NCBI GenBank assembly: GCA_016199025.1
Contig: JACQHM010000067.1
Span: 1 to 10,863, forward strand
Direction of reading: 5' to 3'
Source of the DNA: Candidatus Methylomirabilota bacterium
Lineage (GTDB): Bacteria > Methylomirabilota > Methylomirabilia > Methylomirabilales > JACQHM01
DNA: 10,863 nucleotides
The notes beneath the pieces were generated by a model. The model ran no database searches, was not told where the DNA came from, and worked only from the letters and a program-made list of their open reading frames with translations. Position numbers and translations under genes: made by a program. Below are positions 6,864 through 10,863 of this stretch, piece by piece (position 1 is the stretch's first letter; every line of letters starts with the position of its first letter).

Positions 6864-7589
6864 TTACTTGAATTCGATCAGTCTGATGTTGCTGGGATCG
6901 AGGGCGTGAAGGGCCTTCAGCTCTTCAGGGGTGGGAGGTGGGGTAATGGGCGTGTTGGCATCCACCTGCACGGGGAAGCCTGTGTTCTCGATCACTTCCT
7001 CAGGCTTGATGTAAGGATGGATGCTCTCGACGAGGATTTCCCCCTCTCGGAGGGCAAAGACACAAAGCGGGGTCACGATCCGATCGACCCGACCGGCTGC
7101 CGTGACGAAGTCGAGCTTTTCAATAAAGGTCTTGGGGGTGTGCTTCGTCCGCCAAAGGATCGTCCGTTTCGCCGTCGGCATGAGGGCCGCCGAGCCCGCT
7201 CCCCCGGGGAGCCGAACCTTGGGCCTCCAATAATCCTTGCCGATGGCGCTCAAGTTGATCCGCCCATACCGATCAACCTGAACGCCCCCCAAAAACACGG
7301 TGTCTAACTCCCCTCGGGCCGAGAGGTCGAAGATCTCGATCAACGAGAAGATGGAGGGACTTCCCTGAGCCAGCACAGGATCCAGCGTGGAGGACGGGAC
7401 CCTTTCAGGCGAGGGGTTCACGCCCCCGGCGATGTTCAAGTAGACCAGATTCGGCGCGTGGAGCTTCTTGGCCAGCAGAATCGCAATCATCGGGAGGGGG
7501 GAGGAGACACCGTGGAAGACCCGCTCCCCATCCTTCAAGAGCCTCGCCATCGAGACAGTCATCTGGTCTGCCTGGATCTGAGAGTCCAT
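6864..7589 (-). CDS. CoA-transferase-like protein, beta subunit (no active-site Glu seen)
   Basis: This encodes 241 residues from the ATG at 7587-7589, with AAGGAG 5 bases upstream. A GTG directly before it is too close to the ribosome site. It belongs to the class I CoA-transferase beta family (COG2057, GctB/IpdB-like): the N-terminal VSMARLLKDGERVFHGVSSPLPM, the LARGELDTVFLGG-like segment reading SARGELDTVFLGGVQVD, and the GGAGSAALMPTAKRTI stretch. Class I transferases form a glutamyl-CoA intermediate on a glutamate in an ENG/ESG motif about 50 residues in. The corresponding stretch here reads VYLNIAGGVNP and has no glutamate. The protein may therefore be an IpdAB-like hydrolase or another CoA-thioester enzyme rather than a transferase. 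It lies 23 bp after the alpha subunit and is surely co-transcribed with it. Confidence 0.85.
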   Translation of the reverse strand: MDSQIQADQMTVSMARLLKDGERVFHGVSSPLPMIAILLAKKLHAPNLVYLNIAGGVNPSPERVPSSTLDPVLAQGSPSIFSLIEIFDLSARGELDTVFLGGVQVDRYGRINLSAIGKDYWRPKVRLPGGAGSAALMPTAKRTILWRTKHTPKTFIEKLDFVTAAGRVDRIVTPLCVFALREGEILVESIHPYIKPEEVIENTGFPVQVDANTPITPPPTPEELKALHALDPSNIRLIEFK

Positions 7590-7612
7590 CACCTCTCCTT
7601 GGCCAGAACCTG

Positions 7613-8413
7613 CTAGCGGTCCACCTTCGAGAGGTATTCGCGGAGCTTTCTCGGGTCCGAGGACTGGTCCAGGTATTCACGAACAGCCCGAGAATCGATC
7701 TTGTAGTAAGGGTAACAGCTCCCCGGCCAAGCCCCGCCCTTTGCCTCGACGACGGCCACCACCAGGAAATCAGGAATCGCCGTCAACTCCGGCTGGGCCT
7801 GGAACGTTTCCGTTTCAACGATCCGCTCAGCCGTCAGGATCACCCCCTTGGCCGCCCGGCTCATGAGGACGTCCTCAAAGGGGGCCCCAAAAATCCGGGC
7901 ATTCCCGGACCGATCGGCTTCCTGAACATGGAGCATGGCCCAGTCCGGCTTTAACTTCGGGATGGCGACCACCTCCGCACCGGTATACGGGTCCTTCACC
8001 GTTTTGAACTCCCGGGCCTCCAGGAGGTCGCTCCCGAATATCCCGGCGATCGGCTGAAATGGCAGGCCGTACGCGGCCGCCCGGAGCCCCGCGATGACCG
8101 TGTAACAGGCGTTCTCGCAGGCCTTGACCCTCCCCTCTTCGACCATCCGTCGGTAGTTTGGGGCGAGGCCGAATTCGGCCTCGAAGCCGACAAAGCCCGC
8201 ATGCACGGCGGCCACGCAACCCGCGGCGCAGAGGAGGTCGATATCATAGGCCCCTCCCGCCTTGACCAGTTGTAAGTCCCGCTTTCCCTGGCGGGCCAGC
8301 TCCCTGGCAAAGGCCAAAGGCGATCGATGCATCAGGGTCCCGCCTAACGCGACAAGGCTTCCATCCTGGACCAGGGCGGCAGCCTCTTTCAGCGACATGA
8401 GCTTCTGCCCCAT
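7613..8413 (-). CDS. CoA-transferase-like protein, alpha subunit
   Basis: This encodes 266 residues of the class I CoA-transferase alpha family (COG1788, GctA/IpdA-like). The start is the ATG at 8411-8413, preceded by AGGAGG at 8 bases. An in-frame extension of 19 residues upstream has no ribosome site and lies over the promoter. Family features are MSLKEAAALVQDGSLVALGG near the start with the glycine-rich CoA-binding segment, LQLVKAGGAYDIDLL, GFVGFEAEFGLAPNYRR, and the GLPFQPIAGIFGSDLL block near residues 116-131. Glu100 in ACENACYT sits roughly where, from memory, IpdA-type hydrolases keep an essential glutamate. It should pair with the beta subunit just downstream as a heteromer. It is first in a two-gene minus-strand operon and divergent from the toxin-antitoxin genes. 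Confidence 0.88.
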   Translation of the reverse strand: MGQKLMSLKEAAALVQDGSLVALGGTLMHRSPLAFARELARQGKRDLQLVKAGGAYDIDLLCAAGCVAAVHAGFVGFEAEFGLAPNYRRMVEEGRVKACENACYTVIAGLRAAAYGLPFQPIAGIFGSDLLEAREFKTVKDPYTGAEVVAIPKLKPDWAMLHVQEADRSGNARIFGAPFEDVLMSRAAKGVILTAERIVETETFQAQPELTAIPDFLVVAVVEAKGGAWPGSCYPYYKIDSRAVREYLDQSSDPRKLREYLSKVDR

Positions 8414-8441
8414 GATAATTTCCTCCTGTGGGATTTCCTGT

Positions 8442-8470
8442 ATTCTAGCCCCCACCCTCCAAGAAAACAA
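8442..8470 (-). promoter_or_regulatory. Candidate promoter of the CoA-transferase-like operon
   Basis: On the minus strand TAGAAT (8442-8447), one base from the -10 consensus, is preceded after 17 bp by TTGTTT (8465-8470), a weak -35. The predicted transcript begins near 8435, giving a short leader that contains the AGGAGG ribosome site. Confidence 0.45.
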
Positions 8471-8566
8471 GCAAAAAGGCGACGGCTCACTATCCCTTTC
8501 TCAGTCCTGTTCCATTGGCGTTGCGGGGCGCGATGCGTCCACCTTATCCCCCACTTCCCAAATAAC

Positions 8567-8600
8567 TAGACAGGTTTCCGAAATTTGACTACAATGGTCA
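8567..8600 (+). promoter_or_regulatory. Promoter and possible operator of the phd-vapC operon
   Basis: TAGACA (8567-8572) and TACAAT (8590-8595), each one base from consensus, are spaced by exactly 17 bp. The inverted repeat TGAC-N7-GTCA (8586-8600) spans the -10 box. Antitoxins of this kind usually bind such repeats to repress their own operon, so this is a plausible autoregulatory site, though the arms are only 4 bp. The leader before the ATG is very short. Confidence 0.5.
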
Positions 8601-8616
8601 TCGAGGAGGCGCGTTG

Positions 8617-8907
8617 ATGCAGCAAGTGTCTGTCGCCCAGTTGAAAGCGCACCTAAGCAAGTACCTCGAGGTGGTCCGATCTGGGGAAGAGGTGCTGATC
8701 ACCGACCGGGGCCGGCCGGTAGCCAAGCTCAGCCCCCTCCGGTCCACAGGACAGCAGGACGCACATCTGGATGGCCTGATTCGGACCGGCGTCGCCCGGC
8801 CGCCGCGGGGGCCGTTACCAGACGACTTCTGGGACCGGCCCCGCCCTCAGGATCCAGAAGGGCGGGCCTTGACCGTCCTGCTGGACGAGCGGGCCGAAGG
8901 ACGATGA
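8617..8907 (+). CDS. Phd/YefM-family antitoxin
   Basis: This encodes 96 residues. The start at ATG 8617 follows GAGGAGG by 7 bases, and a TTG three bases upstream is unlikely. The N-terminus has the Phd/YefM DNA-binding fold signature: VSVAQLKAHLSKYLEVVRSG, then EEVLITDRGRPVAKLSPL, which is the usual end of that domain. The remaining half, rich in Pro and Arg (residues 50-96), would be the flexible toxin-neutralising tail, containing GPLPDDFWDRP, a common element in antitoxins paired with VapC toxins. It should bind the VapC protein encoded next and repress its own promoter. The stop overlaps the toxin start (ATGA), indicating coupled translation. Confidence 0.92.
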   Translation: MQQVSVAQLKAHLSKYLEVVRSGEEVLITDRGRPVAKLSPLRSTGQQDAHLDGLIRTGVARPPRGPLPDDFWDRPRPQDPEGRALTVLLDERAEGR

Positions 8908-9332
8908 GGTTCTGGGATGCCTCCGCGCTGGTCCCGATGTGTGTCGAGCAGCCGGCCTCGGGCCTCATCCGACCGCTCCTGACCGAGGACCCCGCGATGG
9001 CCGTCTGGTGGGGCTCCCCGGTAGAATGCCGCTCGGCGTTCGCCCGGCTCCGGCGTGAAGGTTTCCTCTCTCTTGAGGAAGAAGAGGCGGCCAACAACCT
9101 CCTGCTGGCGTTGCAGGAGGCATGGATCGAAATTCAACCCACGGAGCAGGTCCGGGCTCAGGCGATCCGGTTGCTCCGAGTGCATCCGCTGCGGTCGGCC
9201 GATGCCCTGCAACTAGCGGCTGTCTTGGTGTGGACCGGTACCCCGCCAGCGGGAGAGCTGGTGTCGTTGGATCAGCGTTTGCGGGACGCCGCCCGGCTGG
9301 AAGGCCTTACCCCCCGTCCTGACCGGATTTGA
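8904..9332 (+). CDS. VapC-type PIN-domain toxin ribonuclease
   Basis: This encodes a 142-residue PIN-domain protein, the usual size for VapC toxins, which cut RNA with a Mg2+-dependent acidic site. The acidic residues are present: Asp5 in FWDASALV, Glu41 in SPVECRSAF, Asp100 in LRSADALQLA and Asp123 in SLDQRL, so the nuclease looks active. The ATG overlaps the antitoxin stop (ATGA). The 3' end overlaps the tail of the convergent P460 pseudogene by 26 bp. The cellular RNA target is not predictable from the sequence. Confidence 0.93.
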   Translation: MRFWDASALVPMCVEQPASGLIRPLLTEDPAMAVWWGSPVECRSAFARLRREGFLSLEEEEAANNLLLALQEAWIEIQPTEQVRAQAIRLLRVHPLRSADALQLAAVLVWTGTPPAGELVSLDQRLRDAARLEGLTPRPDRI

Positions 9333-9844
9333 CAGCCGCTGGGTCATCAGCCGCCTTTGGGGCCGCAGCTCTGAGCACCGGGTAGAACTGCGTGAACACG
9401 TGGTCTGTCGCCGCCTTCTCATGATGACATGCCCAGCAGGCTTCCTTGGGAAAGGGCCCTCGCCTTGTCTTTCAGTTTCCCCGACTCGTCGTCGAAGCTG
9501 AAGTACGCCCAGCCGGTGTCAAACCGCTGGCGGTCTTTCACCGCGGCTTCGAGGCCGACAAACTCGTTCTGGAAGGAACCCTGGAGGCCTGGCTCCCTCT
9601 TCACCGCAGCACTGACAAGTTTGAGGATCATGATGGTGCTGTCAGGAAACTCCCCCGTACGCAGTCCCAGCGAGCTGCCCACGAAGACCTATTCCCAATA
9701 GCCTCTTGGGCGAAGCAGAGTGTCCTTCCCTTCGTAGACAGCCGCCGGCTGTTCCCCCACAGGCTGGTCCGCTTCCAAGGTTGATCCGAGGAGAACCACT
9801 GCCGTGAGCGCTCCCAAGACGGCCCATGCCCCTCTTCCTTTTAT
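9307..9844 (-). pseudogene. Broken cytochrome P460-family heme protein gene
   Basis: Reading the minus strand with corrections gives a protein of about 178 residues: a signal peptide (AWAVLGALTAVVLLG), a GYWE-x-VFVGSSLGL segment like the P460 opening, GEFPDSTIMILKL, RFDTGWAYFSF, then the heme motif CWACHH (9421-9438) followed by EKAATDHVFTQFYP. P460 proteins are periplasmic c-type heme enzymes, some of which oxidise hydroxylamine. Lesions: the expected start reads ATA (9842-9844); codon 52 is TAG (9689-9691) where a Trp would fit GYWEWVFVG; and one extra base in the AAA at 9451-9453 shifts the frame before the heme motif. The stretch between VFVGSSLGL and GEFPD also looks short for the family, hinting at an internal deletion. 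TAA at 9307-9309 ends the restored frame inside the vapC tail. Confidence 0.75.
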
Positions 9845-10197
9845 GGCAGTGCTTGGATAATAATGCTGCCGCCCTCTACCACCTGCATGCGCACGTCATA
9901 ACCATACAGCAAGGCCATACCAATGAGAGGGTCTGTGTCGGTAGCTTCGACCAAAATGTTCCGCGGCCTCCCATCCCATAGGACAGTTGCCGCATAAATG
10001 TCGCACTGGTCTTCGGTGCCGTTAGCAAGGATAACCAGGCCGCGGGTGCGCCAAAGGAGCCCAAGGGTGGCGATGACAGCAGGAGGCAGTGTCAGAGAAC
10101 CGTTGAACCCCGTGTCGAGGAGCGCCTCAATCTCCTGGTCCCGCCCGTCTGCGGCCCGCACTGGTAGGCGGATTGTCGCTTCATGATGCGCGTTCAC
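9841..10197 (-). CDS. Retropepsin-like clan AA aspartic protease
   Basis: This encodes 118 residues starting at a GTG (10195-10197) that overlaps the TGA of the preceding gene (GTGA), so translation is probably coupled. The sequence has the single-domain retropepsin-like signature: the catalytic Asp28 in ALLDTGFNGSLTLP, a hydrophobic GLVILANG flap-like stretch, and the closing block DPLIGMALLYGYDVRMQV with VEGG near the end. Such small proteases act as dimers in this family, but bacterial members are mostly uncharacterised. The reading frame is intact, unlike both neighbours. Its TAA stop overlaps the lost start of the P460 gene, suggesting the three genes once formed one operon. Confidence 0.8.
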   Translation of the reverse strand: MNAHHEATIRLPVRAADGRDQEIEALLDTGFNGSLTLPPAVIATLGLLWRTRGLVILANGTEDQCDIYAATVLWDGRPRNILVEATDTDPLIGMALLYGYDVRMQVVEGGSIIIQALP

Positions 10198-10484
10198 GAC
10201 CCCGGTGATCGTACCGCCTCGTGCACCCGACGCAACCCGATGCGGTATGCCGCACGATGCCCAACTCGGCAGAGCCAGATTTGCGCATTGGGGTGACGGA
10301 CAAGCAGGCGTTCAGTCGCTGTATAGTCATCCCTGTCTATCTCATATGCGCCCGTCTCGATGTCAATGGCCACGAACTTGCCCTCATCATCCACCTCAAG
10401 GTGGGGGCGGATGTCACGCTCGTAGATTGCCTACCCGCGCTGAGCAAACTCTTCTTTGCTGTAGCGTGGTTCCAACACGGCCAT
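10194..10484 (-). pseudogene. Small gene upstream of the protease, interrupted by an in-frame TAG
   Basis: An ATG at 10482-10484, with AGGAG 7 bases upstream, opens MAVLEPRYSKEEFAQRG, then codon 18 is TAG (10431-10433). The same frame continues AIYERDIRPHLEVDDEGKF and IDIETGAYEIDRDDYTATE to the TGA at 10194-10196, giving a 96-codon frame. The TAG stands where CAG (Gln) would fit, one transition away. The part after the TAG keeps a coherent, soluble, acidic-rich composition. A GTG at 10394 could restart a 66-residue product but has no clear ribosome site. I recognise this as a type seen beside clan AA proteases in other genomes, from memory only; its function is unknown. The TAG could also be a sequencing error. 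Confidence 0.65.
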
Positions 10485-10535
10485 GGTTTTGCTCCTGCTC
10501 AGATCACTAGCTACATCGGTAAGGCCTGCTCGCCA

Positions 10536-10610
10536 TCATGACCCCATAGTGCATTCCACACTTTCCAGGATAGCAGCTTTTGTGTGAGGATCGCGTGGTG
10601 ATTTTTTCAT
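10536..10610 (-). CDS. Unrecognised 24-codon ORF upstream of the protease operon
   Basis: ATG at 10608-10610 opens MKKSPRDPHTKAAILESVEC and ends at TGA 10536-10538. The same frame then stays open into the small gene that starts at 10484, so it could be a remnant of a longer N-terminus or of another gene. The ribosome site is weak (AGG at 6 bases). I do not recognise it and it may be chance. Confidence 0.15.
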   Translation of the reverse strand: MKKSPRDPHTKAAILESVECTMGS

Positions 10611-10628
10611 CGGTTGCCTGGAGCCTAA

Positions 10629-10805
10629 CTATAAATTACCTTGTTCCGTATTAAGATCACAAGTCTTCTCTTCTTGCGGGATAAGACCCCTAGATCTCCT
10701 GGTCGGGAAGCCACGTAAGTCGTATTGTTCCAGGTAGTTCCACAGAGCCCTGTCGCTGTTATGTTTCCTAGCCTTGCTGGCCGCTGGCCGCTGGCCGCTG
10801 TTCAC
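10629..10805 (-). CDS. Unrecognised 58-codon ORF after the ligase gene
   Basis: A GTG at 10803-10805, two codons after the ligase stop and in the same frame, opens 58 codons to TAG at 10629-10631. It includes RALWNYLEQYDLRGFPTRRS, which looks protein-like, but there is no Shine-Dalgarno and its first third is made by the 7-bp tandem repeat. It may be a degraded gene fragment or simply readthrough space. I cannot assign a function. Confidence 0.2.
   Translation of the reverse strand: MNSGQRPAASKARKHNSDRALWNYLEQYDLRGFPTRRSRGLIPQEEKTCDLNTEQGNL
10777..10797 (+). repeat. Three tandem copies of CTGGCCG
   Basis: The 7-base unit CTGGCCG is repeated three times without a mismatch, followed by a partial CTG. 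It lies 14 bases from the ligase stop codon on the 3' side. The unit length would cause frameshifts if copy number changed, but it is outside any firm gene. Confidence 0.85.
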
Positions 10806-10811
10806 TGACGT

Positions 10812-10863
10812 TTAGAGGCCCCGCAGCTTAAAGCGCTGGATCTTGCCGGTGGCGGTTTTGGGG
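10812..10863 (-). CDS. Acyl-CoA ligase (AMP-binding), C-terminal end only
   Basis: The last 17 sense codons visible on the minus strand read PKTATGKIQRFKLRGL before TAA (10812-10814); the rest lies beyond the right edge. The PKTxTGKIQR motif is the C-terminal signature of ANL-superfamily acyl-CoA synthetases, and its lysine is needed for the adenylation half-reaction and is a common acetylation site. The FKLR ending is usual in benzoate-CoA ligase-like and short-chain acyl-CoA synthetases. The substrate cannot be decided from this fragment. It would supply acyl-CoA to enzymes such as the thiolase and CoA-transferase-like pair in this window. Confidence 0.85.
   Translation of the reverse strand, partial: PKTATGKIQRFKLRGL

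Larger units (their letters stand above)
10485..10811. other. Largely non-coding gap before the acyl-CoA ligase gene
   Basis: These 327 bases lie between the minus-strand ligase end and the small gene at 10484. I see no clear intrinsic terminator for the ligase. The stretch holds a 7-bp tandem repeat (10777-10797), a 58-codon frame without a ribosome site (10629-10805) and a 24-codon frame (10536-10610). An AT-rich patch around 10625-10660, with TATAGT on the minus strand, might be a promoter for the protease operon, but no good -35 box stands at the right distance. Confidence 0.45.

Noticed and set aside
9429..9784. Plus-strand frames of 90-112 codons in the P460 region
   Set aside because: They lack ribosome sites and domains, while the minus strand carries a recognisable though broken heme-protein frame.
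9689..10433. TAG read as a sense codon (amber recoding), since two broken frames both carry TAG
   Set aside because: The thiolase, DUF169, YVTN propeller and CoA-transferase alpha genes all end in TAG at normal protein ends, and the P460 gene also has a frameshift and a lost start, so decay or error is simpler.
1..10863. CRISPR arrays, tRNA/rRNA genes, insertion sequences
   Set aside because: No spaced direct repeats, cloverleaf-like segments, rRNA-like stretches or transposase motifs were seen on either strand; the only tandem repeat is the 7-base unit at 10777.

Overview
This is a bacterial chromosomal segment of moderately high GC with densely packed genes, good Shine-Dalgarno sequences and sigma70-like promoters. 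It carries a bd-like quinol oxidase subunit, secreted beta-propellers, acyl-CoA enzymes with a DUF169 protein, a Phd/VapC pair and a P460-type cytochrome remnant. This mix resembles uncultured environmental lineages such as Methylomirabilota/Rokubacteria or Nitrospirota. That placement is a gene-content guess and no marker gene is present to confirm it.

Layout: (1) Positions 1-2905, minus strand, hold a respiratory/envelope block: a seven-bladed YVTN propeller, a DoxX-type membrane protein, and a cytochrome bd-like quinol oxidase subunit I behind its own promoter, cut by the left edge. (2) Positions 2906-3376 are a divergent control region with a hairpin, a promoter and a possible leader ORF. 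(3) Positions 3377-4588, plus strand, encode a secreted SMP-30/gluconolactonase-like propeller closed by a strong intrinsic terminator. (4) Positions 4740-6852, plus strand, form a thiolase-DUF169 operon. (5) Positions 6864-8413, minus strand, encode the two subunits of a class I CoA-transferase-like enzyme, convergent with the thiolase operon. The C-terminus of an acyl-CoA/benzoate-CoA ligase-type enzyme enters at the right edge. (6) Positions 8567-9332, plus strand, are a phd/vapC toxin-antitoxin operon. (7) Positions 9307-10484, minus strand, are a decaying block: a small unrecognised gene interrupted by an amber codon, an intact retropepsin-like aspartic protease, and a cytochrome P460-family pseudogene with an ATA in place of the start, an amber codon and a frameshift. 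(8) Positions 10485-10811 are mostly non-coding, with a 7-bp tandem repeat.

How the genes may work together: ligase, thiolase and CoA-transferase-like subunits fit activation and beta-oxidation-like breakdown of an organic acid. The transferase-like beta subunit lacks a glutamate at the expected catalytic place, so it may be a hydrolase or another acyl-CoA enzyme. The envelope block suggests periplasmic redox or sugar/lactone-related proteins feeding a quinol oxidase, but only proximity supports that link. The points most worth following are the glutamate-less CoA-transferase, the DUF169 partner of the thiolase, the protease pair, and the multiply broken P460 gene.
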